Shown here piece after piece: positions 28,738 through 37,145 of a stretch of 64,000 nucleotides of DNA. The notes below the pieces were generated by a model, which worked only from the letters and a program-made list of their open reading frames with translations, had not been told where the DNA came from and ran no database searches. The DNA comes from Desulfobaculum xiamenense (GTDB lineage: Bacteria > Desulfobacterota > Desulfovibrionia > Desulfovibrionales > Desulfovibrionaceae). The stretch lies in the NCBI RefSeq assembly GCF_011927665.1, contig NZ_JAATJA010000002.1, positions 124,001 through 188,000 of the forward strand, read 5' to 3'. The stretch's first letter is position 1; each line of letters starts with the position of its first letter. The position numbers and the translations under genes are program-made.

Positions 28738-28857
28738 ACCGGCATGTTCCCGCTGGTGGAGCGGCACCTGTGGTGCCTCTCCTGCCGCCGCCCGTCCGGT
28801 CCGTTCAGGTGTTTGCCTTTCCTGTCCCGGGGAGCGGTCTTGCGATACCCAGCGTAG

Positions 28858-28873
28858 AGCAAGGCGTATGCCA
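28858..28873 (-). promoter_or_regulatory. Sigma-54 (-24/-12) promoter for the TauE operon
   Basis: On the minus strand the sequence is TGGCATACGCCTTGCT, which agrees with TGGCACG-N4-TTGCW at 10 of 12 positions with exact spacing of the GG and GC. Start of transcription would fall near 28846, leaving a leader of about 190 nt before the first gene. Confidence 0.65.
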
Positions 28874-28887
28874 AAGTGAAAAAGTGT

Positions 28888-28917
28888 TTGACCTCCGCAG
28901 GTTGAGAGGGCTATTCA
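28888..28917 (+). promoter_or_regulatory. Possible sigma-70-type promoter for the sigma-54 activator
   Basis: TTGACC (28888-28893) and TATTCA (28912-28917) are 18 bp apart and face the activator gene at 28991. The -10 is weak. Confidence 0.35.
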
Positions 28918-28935
28918 CCGATTGACCACGCCCGA

Positions 28936-28946
28936 TGTTGCGAGAT
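28936..28946 (+). promoter_or_regulatory. Candidate activator-binding element
   Basis: TGTTGCGAGAT lies about 65 bp upstream of the sigma-54 site at 28858. Very similar strings occur beside three other sigma-54 site regions in this window (minus strand at 38901-38913, 42115-42127 and 45884-45896). This is a by-eye motif and may be chance. Confidence 0.3.
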
Positions 28947-28990
28947 AATTTCGTGATGCGTACAGGGAATGTGGGCAAGGAGGAGGGCGC

Positions 28991-31642
28991 ATGGGTCTCT
29001 TCAACGGCAGGTTTCCATCGCTGGTACTGCGTGGCGGTCCGGAGGGCTTCGGGTTCTGGAGCATCGGCACCCGGCTCCTCATGTGGCTCATTCCGGCCGT
29101 GGTCTGCATCCTTGGCATATCCGGCCTCTTTTCCTACAGAGTGTCCTGCTCGTTCATCGACCTCGTCCTCGAACGCAACGTTCGCGTGCAGACCCTTGCA
29201 ATCTCCCATCAGGTCGAACAGCTCTTCTCGAAATGTCGCGAGGATATCCTCTTTATTTCGCAAGGCGGCGTGAGCGCCGATGTTTTGCGTGATTTTGTTG
29301 CGCGAAACAGGTCCGCAGGCGGCGTGGACTATCGCGAGGCAGGGTTTGTTTCCAGCGATGGAGGCGGGCATTTCGTGATCGTATCGCGCAATGGCGATAT
29401 GTCCGTGGCCGAGGACGGCGAGTTCGGTTCCATACGTCCCAATCCGCTGCTCACCTTCGACGAGGCCGAAGGCATCCGTCCCGGAGAGGTGCGTATCTCC
29501 CGCATTATCGAAATCGAATATCCGTTTGTGGGGCCGGAGGGCGCGCAGCAGCGCGTTTCCACCCATATCTTACGTTTCTTCACGCCCTGCGTTGGTCCCG
29601 AAGGCCGCGAGGGTCTACTCTTCGTCGGACTCGACGTCCGGCATGTCCGAAACATCCTGTCGCTGTACAACTCCGACAAATCGCCCCTGTGGGGCTATCC
29701 CCGCAGCAGTGAGGTCCGTTTCGCCTACCTCTTCGACAACGACGGCTGGATGCTCTGCCAGTCCGAGGAGTTGGAGAAAAAGGAGACCGCACTGTCCACC
29801 TATCTCGCGCGAGCGGGCATGGAGGGCACCCTCGGTCGTCCCGGCCTGTCCTGCGCGTTTCGTCCGTCATCGGGCAACAAGTTCTTCTGGGGGATGGTCT
29901 TCGAGAACCGCAGCGGCCAGAGCGGTATCATCCGCGAGGAGAACAGGGGGCATCACACGTCGAGCGTGAACGATTACTACCTCGCGTGGGCACCGCTGTT
30001 CTATGCTCCCGTGGCTGGCGGAGAGCGGCACGTGGTGGGTGGCATCGCCTTCGAGGATCGTAGCGTGTTGACCGTGGCGGCGGGCTACAAGCATCTGGAC
30101 GTGATGTTCATCATCACCATAGTTTCCGCGTTACTTCTCGCCGCCGTGATCATTGGCGTGAGCCATTGCCTGACCCGACCCATCATGCAGTTGGCGAGAA
30201 CCGTCGATCGTATGCACGACGAGGGCGAAATCCGCGAGATCGCGGTCAAGACGTCTGGCTACGAGGCCGAGCGTCTGCGCGATGCGTTCAATAGGATGAT
30301 CGCCATCATGCGTCGTCAGATCGAGGAGATACGCCGCCGTGACGAAACCATTCGCGATGTGAGCCTGCGCGAGAAGGCGGCCTTGGATGATGAGGTGCCC
30401 GCCGTGCTCGCCGAGGACGACGTCATCCCCGAGATCATCGGCATTGGTCCGGAAATTGAACAGCTCAAGTCGGATATCGTTCGCGCCGCACAGGTGGATG
30501 TGGACGTGCTCGTCGTCGGCGAGACGGGAACCGGCAAGCAGTTGGCCGCAGAGGCCGTGCATCGCCACAGCCCGCGCCGCACGAAACCGTTCATTTCAAT
30601 TAACTGTGGAGCGCTGGACGAGAACCTGCTGCTGGACACCCTGTTCGGCCACGTGCGCGGCGCGTTCACCGAGGCCCGCACCGACCGCAAGGGCGCGTTC
30701 CAGGAGGCCCATGGCGGAACCCTGTTCCTCGATGAGATTCAGTCCGCGTCGCCCAAGGTCCAGCAGTCGCTCCTGCGCGCCATTGCCATGCGCAAGATCA
30801 AGCCGCTGGGCAGTGACCGCGAGGTCGACGTCAACGTCCGGCTCATTGCGGCCACCAACGCCGATCTCCCCGAGGAGATTCGCGAGGGACGCTTCCGGGA
30901 GGACCTCTACTTCCGGCTGAAGGTCATCATGCTCTCCACCCCCCCGCTTCGGCGGCACCGCGAGAGCATTCCGGCCCTTGCGCAGCACTATCTGCACAAG
31001 GCCGAGGCCGTGGCCGGACGCAAGGGGTTGGCCCTCAGCAAGGGAGCGCTGGAGAAGCTGCGTGAATACGACTGGCCGGGGAACATTCGCGAACTGGTCA
31101 ACGTCATCACCCGCGCGGCGGTCATGAGCACGCGTTCCGTCATCCAGGCCGAGGACATTCGGTTGGAGGACGAGGACGATCGCATCAGAACGCGCGGGTG
31201 GGCCGAGATCGAATCGGCGTGGACCGGCGCGGACGAATCGTTGCCAGAGGAGCCGTTTGGCCTGCCGTCTCCGTCGCAGAGTGAAACGGAGGCCAGCTCC
31301 GCAAGCGTTGCGTCCTCTTCCGACCGCGCTCCTGCGGGGTGGGGCGCATCTGCGGACTCCGCCAGACCGGAGCCGCCTGCATCGCCCAAGCCCGCCGCGC
31401 CGCGTCGCCCCTCGCGGGCGCAGGCCGAGCCGATCGAGGTGGGGGATGAGTTGAATATCCGCCAGCAGCGGGCCATAGAGGTCATCCGCCGCCGTGGCGA
31501 GATTACCCGCAGTGGCTATCAGAAGCTCGTGGGCGGCGATCTGCCCTCGCGCACGGCCATCTACGACCTGCAGGACCTCGTGAAGAAGGGCCTGCTCAAA
31601 AAGACGGGCAAGGGACCGGCCACCAAGTACGTTTCGGTGTGA
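28991..31642 (+). CDS. Membrane-bound sigma-54 activator with sensor domain, HAMP and unusual C-terminus
   Basis: An 883-residue protein with an AGGAGGG ribosome site. Membrane helices at ~27-47 and ~376-396 bracket a large periplasmic sensor domain of dCache size; a HAMP-like linker follows. The AAA+ domain has Walker A GETGTGKQ (510-517), Walker B GTLFLDEIQ (~576) and an arginine-rich sensor region. The sigma-54 contact loop is GAFTEA (557-562) where GAFTGA is normal. Instead of a Fis-type helix-turn-helix, a low-complexity Pro/Ser/Ala linker (~735-805) leads to a winged-helix-like end (RQQRAIEVIRRRGEITRSGY ... DLVKKGLLKKTGKG). It thus senses directly across the membrane, without a kinase. 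It is divergent from the TauE operon and probably controls it. Confidence 0.88.
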   Translation: MGLFNGRFPSLVLRGGPEGFGFWSIGTRLLMWLIPAVVCILGISGLFSYRVSCSFIDLVLERNVRVQTLAISHQVEQLFSKCREDILFISQGGVSADVLRDFVARNRSAGGVDYREAGFVSSDGGGHFVIVSRNGDMSVAEDGEFGSIRPNPLLTFDEAEGIRPGEVRISRIIEIEYPFVGPEGAQQRVSTHILRFFTPCVGPEGREGLLFVGLDVRHVRNILSLYNSDKSPLWGYPRSSEVRFAYLFDNDGWMLCQSEELEKKETALSTYLARAGMEGTLGRPGLSCAFRPSSGNKFFWGMVFENRSGQSGIIREENRGHHTSSVNDYYLAWAPLFYAPVAGGERHVVGGIAFEDRSVLTVAAGYKHLDVMFIITIVSALLLAAVIIGVSHCLTRPIMQLARTVDRMHDEGEIREIAVKTSGYEAERLRDAFNRMIAIMRRQIEEIRRRDETIRDVSLREKAALDDEVPAVLAEDDVIPEIIGIGPEIEQLKSDIVRAAQVDVDVLVVGETGTGKQLAAEAVHRHSPRRTKPFISINCGALDENLLLDTLFGHVRGAFTEARTDRKGAFQEAHGGTLFLDEIQSASPKVQQSLLRAIAMRKIKPLGSDREVDVNVRLIAATNADLPEEIREGRFREDLYFRLKVIMLSTPPLRRHRESIPALAQHYLHKAEAVAGRKGLALSKGALEKLREYDWPGNIRELVNVITRAAVMSTRSVIQAEDIRLEDEDDRIRTRGWAEIESAWTGADESLPEEPFGLPSPSQSETEASSASVASSSDRAPAGWGASADSARPEPPASPKPAAPRRPSRAQAEPIEVGDELNIRQQRAIEVIRRRGEITRSGYQKLVGGDLPSRTAIYDLQDLVKKGLLKKTGKGPATKYVSV

Positions 31643-31682
31643 TGCGGCCTCGGACCGGATTCCAGCCCGAAAGCGAGACGGT

Positions 31683-34289
31683 ATGTTGCGATTGCCATTC
31701 CTTTCGCGTGGAATCCGGCGGGAACGCGTCGAGCGTCCCGACGCGGCGGAGCGTTTTCGCGAGCGCTACGCGCGCTTCAAGTCCCTGCTCGAATCCAACT
31801 CCGAACTTCTGACTCTCATCGCAGACCTCGAAGAGAAGCTCCGGGGCGAGACGCCGTTGACCATGGCCTACGTGCGCGAGCAGTCCTCGCGGGCCATGTT
31901 TCATACGGCGCGGATGGTCGATGCCATAAACGACCTCTCCGGCGGCCGACATGCGCGTCTGCGTGACGATCTCGAACGCATCCGCGCGCAGGTTCTCGAC
32001 GTGGCCGAACGCCCGCCAGCGCCGCCGGATTGCGACCTCGTCATGCCGCATTGCGACATTTCCGTGGACATGGGGCATCTGGTCGGCGGCAAGAACGCGC
32101 ACCTCGGCGAGATGTGCCGCGCCGGGGTTCCTGTCCCGCCGGGCTTCGCCGTGACCACTGCGGGATATTATCGCCTCGTGGAGCATGGCCGTATTCTGGA
32201 CGGCATTCGCAAGGCCCTGCGCGGGGCCGATCCCTCGGATACCGCCTCCCTGTCCCGCGTGTCCGAGGACGTGCAACGCCTATTTCTCTCCGCCGAGCTG
32301 CCCCCGGACTTGTCGCAGGCCATCATGACCGCCCATGCCGACATGTGCCGCGCCGCCGGTGCGGCCTCCATGCCCATAGCCATGCGGTCCAGCGCCATCG
32401 GCGAGGATGGGGAACTCTCCTTTGCCGGGCAGTATCTCACCGTGCTCAACGTCCCTCGCGAGCGCGTGCTGCGGACCTATTCCATGGTTCTCGCCAGCCT
32501 CTTCACGCCGCGCGCCATCGCCTACCGCCTGCACATGGGCATTCCCTCCGAGAATGTCGCCATGAGCGTGGCCTGTCTCGGCATGATCGAGGCGGTGGCC
32601 AGCGGCGTCATGTATTCCCGCAGCCCGGTCGATTCCGCAGACGATCGGGTGTTGGTCAACGCCGTGTGGGGGCTTGGTCCCTACGCCGTGGATGGCGTGG
32701 TCACCCCCGATGCCTATCTGCTTTCCCGCGAGGAACCGCCGCGTCTTGTCGAGCGTCGAGTGGCCGTGAAGCCCGTGCGCCTTGAAGGCGGAGAGGGCGG
32801 GGACCTGCGCGAGGTCGTCGTGCCGGATGACGTGGCCGCCGCACCCTGTCTTTCCGATGCGCAGGCCGTGGAACTCGCCACCTGCGCCCTGCGTCTTGAA
32901 CGGCATTTCAAGGTGGCGCAGGATATGGAGTGGGCGCTCGATCCCCGGGGTAATCTCGTTTTCCTGCAATCGCGGCCCCTGCATGCCTGTACCCAAGCCT
33001 CGCAGACGGCGGACGCCCCGCCCGTGGCGGGAGCCGAGGTGCTCATGGAGGGCGGGGACACCGCCTGCCCCGGCGTGGGCAGTGGGCCGGTGCACCTTGT
33101 CCGTAGTGACGAGGATCTCGCGAATTTCCCGGATGGCGCGGTGTTGGTGGCCGCCCATTCCTCGCCGCGCTACGTCGTCGTGCTGCCGCGTTCGGCGGCG
33201 GTCATCACTGCGGCGGGCAGCGTGACCGGGCACATGGCCTCCCTTGCGCGCGAGTTCGGCGTTCCCGCCGTCTTCGGCGCGACAAAGGCCATGACCCTCG
33301 CCCCCGGACGAGTCGTCACCGTGGATGCCACCCGCCGTCGCATTTACGCCGGAGAGGTGCAGGGGCTGTCCCACGAGTGCATGCCCGCGCGTCCCGTCTT
33401 TTCCGGCACGCCCGTCCACCGCTCCCTTGAGGCGCTGGGGCGGCACATCATTCCCCTCAATCTCACCGACCCCAAATCCCCGGATTTCGTCCCGGGCAAC
33501 TGTCGCACCGTGCACGACATCATGCGCATGTGCCACGAGTTCTCCTACCGCGAGATGTTCGCCATCAGCGACATGGCCGCGCAGGCGGGCGGCGTGTCCG
33601 TGCGCCTCGAAGCCCGGCTGCCGCTTGATCTGCACATTATCGACCTTGGCGGTGGTCTTGCTCCGCACTCCCACAGTGCGCGGCAGGTCGTTCCCGATGA
33701 GGTCACCTCCGAACCCTTCGCGGCCCTGCTGTCCGGCATGCTGCACGACGGCCTGCAACGGCGCGGGCCCGCTCCGGTCAGCCTCGGCGGGTTCCTTTCC
33801 GTCATGAGCCAGCGCATGATGGCTCCGCCGGAGGTCGGGCACGAGCGTTTTGGCGACCGCAGCTACGCCATCATTTCCGACCGTTACCTCAACTTCAGCT
33901 CCCGCGTGGGCTACCACTACAGCGTTCTCGACGCGTGGTGCGGCGACGTGGTCAACGAGAACTTCATCAACTTCGAGTTCAAGGGCGGTGCCGCCGACGA
34001 CGTCCGGCGCACCCGACGCGCCCGCGCCATCGCGCTCATCCTCGAAGCCCTCGGCTTCCGCGTGCGTACCAGCAGCGACCGCGTCGTGGCGCGCTATCGC
34101 AAGTATTCCCCGTCAGACACCCGCGAACGCCTCGACCAACTCGGCCGCCTGCTCATTTTCACTCGCCAGATGGATATGCTCATGAACGGCGAGCAAAGCG
34201 TCGCCCACGCCGCGGAAAGCTTCCTCGCCGGGCGCTACGGCTGGGAACCGCCCGCCGATGGCACCAGCGTGGCCGCGCGTGACGACTAA
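31683..34289 (+). CDS. PEP-synthase-like protein lacking the PEP barrel (paralogue 1)
   Basis: An 868-residue protein. After a helical N-terminal ~110 residues comes a PEP synthase/PPDK-type ATP-grasp domain: GGKNAHLGEM (~137), AMRSSAIGED followed by SFAGQ (~233-250), and the closing DMEWALDPRGNLVFLQSRPL (~415-435). The swivelling phospho-His domain follows, with His517 in SVTGHMASLAREFGVPAVFG. The usual C-terminal PEP/pyruvate TIM barrel is absent; a ~290-residue unassigned region takes its place (RYLNFSSRVGYHYSVLD, NFINFEFKGGAADD). ATP-dependent phosphorylation of the His with transfer to an unknown acceptor is the natural hypothesis. It follows the sigma-54 activator by 40 bp and has a paralogue at 38942-41626. 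Confidence 0.82.
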   Translation: MLRLPFLSRGIRRERVERPDAAERFRERYARFKSLLESNSELLTLIADLEEKLRGETPLTMAYVREQSSRAMFHTARMVDAINDLSGGRHARLRDDLERIRAQVLDVAERPPAPPDCDLVMPHCDISVDMGHLVGGKNAHLGEMCRAGVPVPPGFAVTTAGYYRLVEHGRILDGIRKALRGADPSDTASLSRVSEDVQRLFLSAELPPDLSQAIMTAHADMCRAAGAASMPIAMRSSAIGEDGELSFAGQYLTVLNVPRERVLRTYSMVLASLFTPRAIAYRLHMGIPSENVAMSVACLGMIEAVASGVMYSRSPVDSADDRVLVNAVWGLGPYAVDGVVTPDAYLLSREEPPRLVERRVAVKPVRLEGGEGGDLREVVVPDDVAAAPCLSDAQAVELATCALRLERHFKVAQDMEWALDPRGNLVFLQSRPLHACTQASQTADAPPVAGAEVLMEGGDTACPGVGSGPVHLVRSDEDLANFPDGAVLVAAHSSPRYVVVLPRSAAVITAAGSVTGHMASLAREFGVPAVFGATKAMTLAPGRVVTVDATRRRIYAGEVQGLSHECMPARPVFSGTPVHRSLEALGRHIIPLNLTDPKSPDFVPGNCRTVHDIMRMCHEFSYREMFAISDMAAQAGGVSVRLEARLPLDLHIIDLGGGLAPHSHSARQVVPDEVTSEPFAALLSGMLHDGLQRRGPAPVSLGGFLSVMSQRMMAPPEVGHERFGDRSYAIISDRYLNFSSRVGYHYSVLDAWCGDVVNENFINFEFKGGAADDVRRTRRARAIALILEALGFRVRTSSDRVVARYRKYSPSDTRERLDQLGRLLIFTRQMDMLMNGEQSVAHAAESFLAGRYGWEPPADGTSVAARDD

Positions 34290-34330
34290 CCGCCTGCGCG
34301 GTGCGCGAGAGGGTGGGAAGGGGAAGGCAA

Positions 34331-34527
34331 GGCCTCCGGCGGCCGGGGCTCTGCCCCGGACCCCGCTCAAGGACCGTGGGCCCTTGAGAATCCCAACTAG
34401 GGTTTTGTCGCGCAAAGCCGTACGGCCCGCCAAGGGCAGACGGTCTCTCGCATGTCGGGGGTCCAGGGGGCCAGCGGCCCCTTGGCCGCCGGAGGCTACG
34501 TCTTGCATGTGGCCGTGAACGAAACGG
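34331..34527 (-). repeat. Structured dispersed repeat, copy C
   Basis: Same orientation as copy B, with less conserved ends. Hairpins: CCGGGGC-TCT-GCCCCGG (~34343-34359), TCAAGGACC paired with GGCCCTTGA (~34367-34387), and a GGCCAGCGGCC palindrome near 34468-34485. The second stem again differs from the other copies while staying largely paired. The flanks up to the tRNA promoter (34528-34770) hold no gene. Confidence 0.85.
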
Positions 34528-34770
34528 CACGGCCATGCGAGGTCTAGCGGTGTGAACGGCCTACGCACCCCACCGAACGATATGCTGTGCCGACGGACAT
34601 CGTGGGCGATACGGCTCGTTATGCCCTGTAGGTGTTCATTGTGTTCAAAAGGCATGCAACATTCCGATTTCAATAATAAAAGTTTGAACAACCGCGCTTG
34701 GGGACGTTGGGGCGCTCCGGGGTGGCGGGTGTGGCGCGAAAGATTTTTTGGGGCCGATGACAGAAAAGCC

Positions 34771-34799
34771 TTGCCAAGGTCGAAAAAATGTTCCATATC
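34771..34799 (+). promoter_or_regulatory. Probable tRNA promoter
   Basis: TTGCCA (34771-34776) and CATATC (34794-34799) are 17 bp apart, ending 35 bp before the tRNA. The -35 is good and the -10 poor. Confidence 0.4.
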
Positions 34800-34834
34800 G
34801 CCGTCTCCGGACGCGATTGTGTCTGGTACCCCGT

Positions 34835-34921
34835 GCCGGGGTGGTGGAATTGGTAGACACGCTATCTTGAGGTGGTAGTGGCCGAAAGGCCGTGGGAGTT
34901 CGAGTCTCCCCTTCGGCACCA
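34835..34921 (+). tRNA. tRNA-Leu (anticodon GAG)
   Basis: An 87-nt class II tRNA. The acceptor arms GCCGGGG and CTTCGGC pair with two G-U pairs; the D arm holds GGTAGAC; the anticodon stem CTATC/GGTAG encloses TTGAGGT with anticodon GAG; a long variable arm (TGGCCGAAAGGCCG) is typical of tRNA-Leu; the T arm has GTTCGAGTC; CCA is encoded. It reads CTC and CTT codons. Confidence 0.95.
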
Positions 34922-34931
34922 TGAGAATGAA

Positions 34932-34960
34932 AGCCTCCAGCGAAAGCTGGGGGCTTTTTT
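34932..34960 (+). terminator. Rho-independent terminator after tRNA-Leu
   Basis: A 10-bp stem (34932-34941 with 34946-34955, one G-U) with a GAAA loop followed by six T residues, 10 bp after the tRNA. Confidence 0.93.
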
Positions 34961-35045
34961 CGTATGCGGCGTCCGCCGCGTCCTTTGGGCTTCGCCCCGC
35001 TTCCCCTACACACGCCCTAAACATCTTCCTGATCACCTTCCCCTT

Positions 35046-35128
35046 ATTCGGGGTTCCAAGGGAGCCGCGATCCCTTGGCCGCCGGAGGCAACGGCTTGCA
35101 CGTGGCCGCGAACGATACGGTCCGCCCT
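35046..35128 (-). repeat. Fragment of the dispersed repeat (copy E)
   Basis: Only one end of the element is present: the CCAAGGGA...TCCCTTGG palindrome, GCCGCCGGAGGC, then GCTTGCACGTGGCCGCGAACGATACGG. The internal stems are missing. The surrounding 34961-35350 gap has no gene, and 35129-35231 shows nothing notable. Confidence 0.7.
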
Positions 35129-35231
35129 AGGCTTGTCTCACGTTCATCGGATAGCGCCACGCTCCTCCACGGGCTTGCCTCGCATTCCCCCGAGGGCGCC
35201 ACGCTCCGCACCCGGCAACGCCGTCGTCCAT

Positions 35232-35272
35232 CGAAAATGAAAGGACCCGGGTCAGCCGAAGCCGACCCGGGT
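35232..35272 (-). terminator. Terminator after the HK-RR-HK-RR operon
   Basis: A perfect 9-bp stem ACCCGGGTC/GACCCGGGT (35245-35253 with 35264-35272) is followed on the minus strand by a T-rich stretch, about 80 bp after the last response-regulator stop. Confidence 0.65.
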
Positions 35273-35350
35273 GGAGGAGAGAGGGGACAACCGCCAATTG
35301 TCCCGTCCGAGGGAGGGTGTGTATGTGATCCGCGATTGCCCTCGCGGGGG

Positions 35351-35755
35351 TCACTCCTTGCGTGGATTTCTGCGAATTTTCGAATTCTCGAAGGCCCAGC
35401 GTATCTTGCGTACGATTTCCTTGGTGGGGCAGGGCTTGAGGAGGTAGTCGAACGCGCCTAGGCGCATCATTTCCATGGCGTCGTCCACGGAGGCGTGTCC
35501 GGTGAGGACGATGACCTCTGCGTCGCAGCCCATGGCGCGCATGCCCTTGTAGGTGCCGATGGCGTTGAGTCCCGGCATCTTCATATCCAGTAGGACGACG
35601 TCGCAGGCGGTGTCCCGGAGGATTTCGAGGGCGGACTCGCCGCAGTCGGCGCAGACGGGGGTGATGTCGTCCTGAATGCCGAGCATGCGGACCATGTTGT
35701 CGCGGAATGCGGGTTCGTCGTCGACGATGAGCACGTTGATGCGATTGGTGTCCAT
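35351..35755 (-). CDS. Single-domain response regulator
   Basis: A 134-residue lone receiver domain: acidic pair VDDEP, phospho-acceptor Asp in VVLLDMKMPGLNA (~54), Thr in VIVLTGHA, and Lys in YLLKPC. No output domain, only a short charged tail. It follows the kinase at 35757 with one base between. With no DNA-binding domain it must act by protein contact or as a phosphorelay intermediate. Confidence 0.9.
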   Translation of the reverse strand: MDTNRINVLIVDDEPAFRDNMVRMLGIQDDITPVCADCGESALEILRDTACDVVLLDMKMPGLNAIGTYKGMRAMGCDAEVIVLTGHASVDDAMEMMRLGAFDYLLKPCPTKEIVRKIRWAFENSKIRRNPRKE

Positions 35756-35756
35756 G

Positions 35757-36728
35757 TCATGCCTCGCGAAGGTTGTGGCCGTTGGCGCGTGGTGTTTCTG
35801 GGCCTGTGAGTGGGAGGCGAATGGTGAACGCTGCGCCGGAACCGGGCCGGTTTTCGGCCGAGAGCGTCCCGCCGAGTCGGGTCACGATACCCTGACAGAT
35901 GGACAGGCCGAGTCCCGTTCCCTTGCCCGGGGGCTTGGTGGTGAAGAACGGGTCGAAGATGCGGTCCATGCTGTCCTTGGGGATGCCGGGGCCGGTGTCG
36001 GAAATTTCGATGGCTGCGCATTGGCCGTTGCGGGCGGAGGAGAGGAAGACGCTCCCGTCGCGGTCCACGGCCTGCACTGCATTGTTCAGAATGTTGAGTA
36101 TGACTTGCCGCATGAGGGGCGAGTCCGTGGGGACGTGGGGGAGGGTGCTGTCGTAGCTGCGAACGAGGCGTATGCCACGTCCCTGCGCGTCCTTTTCGAC
36201 GAGTAGCGCCATATCTTCCACGAGGGCGTTGAGGTCTGTGGGTTGGGGGACGGTGCCCGCCTTGCGCGCGAACTGGAGCATTGAGTGGGTGATGGTGCGG
36301 CAGCGTTCGACCTGCGTGGAGATCTGGTCGAGGCTGTGGCGCAGTCCGGTTGCCGTATCGCCGCTGGCGGCCGGTTGTTCGAGGAGGTGCTCCATCCATT
36401 CGGCTTCCTGACCGATGATGGCCAGCGGGGTGTTGATCTCGTGGGCGATGCCGGAGGAGAGCTGCCCGAGGGCTGCGAATTTCTGCGTCTGGATGAGCTG
36501 CTCGTCCAGCACCCGGGGTGGTTCGTGCCGGGGGGGCGTGGTGTTGAGAAGCTGGCGGGCCGAGGCGAAGGTCATGCCTGCGGCCGCTACGGCGGGGATG
36601 AGCCATGCCGGACCGCTTCCGACCATGGCGGCGAGCCCCGCGCATACCATGACCGCCAGCGGAACGGCGCACAGATGGGTGATGCGCGTTCCGGCCGGGA
36701 GGGATGCGTGGAGTGGGGTGCACGTCAT
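35757..36728 (-). CDS. Membrane histidine kinase with minimal sensor
   Basis: A 323-residue kinase. Two adjacent membrane helices (~20-37 and ~40-58) with almost no loop between them make up the whole input part. The kinase core follows directly: [20 protein letters not shown] (H box), [14 protein letters not shown] (N box), [29 protein letters not shown] sensor this small suggests control through the membrane or by a partner protein. Its start overlaps the upstream response regulator stop (ATGA). Confidence 0.9.
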   Translation of the reverse strand: MTCTPLHASLPAGTRITHLCAVPLAVMVCAGLAAMVGSGPAWLIPAVAAAGMTFASARQLLNTTPPRHEPPRVLDEQLIQTQKFAALGQLSSGIAHEINTPLAIIGQEAEWMEHLLEQPAASGDTATGLRHSLDQISTQVERCRTITHSMLQFARKAGTVPQPTDLNALVEDMALLVEKDAQGRGIRLVRSYDSTLPHVPTDSPLMRQVILNILNNAVQAVDRDGSVFLSSARNGQCAAIEISDTGPGIPKDSMDRIFDPFFTTKPPGKGTGLGLSICQGIVTRLGGTLSAENRPGSGAAFTIRLPLTGPETPRANGHNLREA

Positions 36729-37126
36729 CGTCCCAGCTCCGCGTGCTGTTCGTTAAGGCGCTTGCGGTCGCGGGCGCGCAGGATGCGTTCCAGCAGGTCG
36801 TCGATCTTGAAGGGCTTCATGACGTAGTCGTACGCGCCGAGGCTCATGCCCGTGAGGCCGGATTCCACGGAACCGTGGCCGGTGAGCATGATGACCTCGA
36901 CGAGCGGGTGGTGCTTCTTGAGTTCGCGCAGGGTTTCGATGCCGTCCATGCCGGGCATCTTGACGTCGAGCACGACGACGTCGGCCTCGTTGTCGGCCAG
37001 CCACGCCAATGCCTCCGGGCCGCTATGCGCGCCGTGCACGTCGAGGTTGCGCTTGGAGAAGCGCTTGACGAAGAGCTTGATAAAATCGGGTTCGTCGTCC
37101 ACGACCAGTACCTTGAGCTGTGCCAT
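36725..37126 (-). CDS. Single-domain response regulator
   Basis: A 133-residue lone receiver: VVDDEPDF, Asp in VVVLDVKMPGMDG (~53), IMLTGHGS, and VMKPF. It closely resembles the receivers at 35351 and 41647, so the three are likely recent paralogues. It lies between two kinase genes, 19 bp after the dCache kinase and overlapping the next. Confidence 0.9.
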   Translation of the reverse strand: MAQLKVLVVDDEPDFIKLFVKRFSKRNLDVHGAHSGPEALAWLADNEADVVVLDVKMPGMDGIETLRELKKHHPLVEVIMLTGHGSVESGLTGMSLGAYDYVMKPFKIDDLLERILRARDRKRLNEQHAELGR

Positions 37127-37145
37127 ATGGTGCTCCTTGGTTCCG

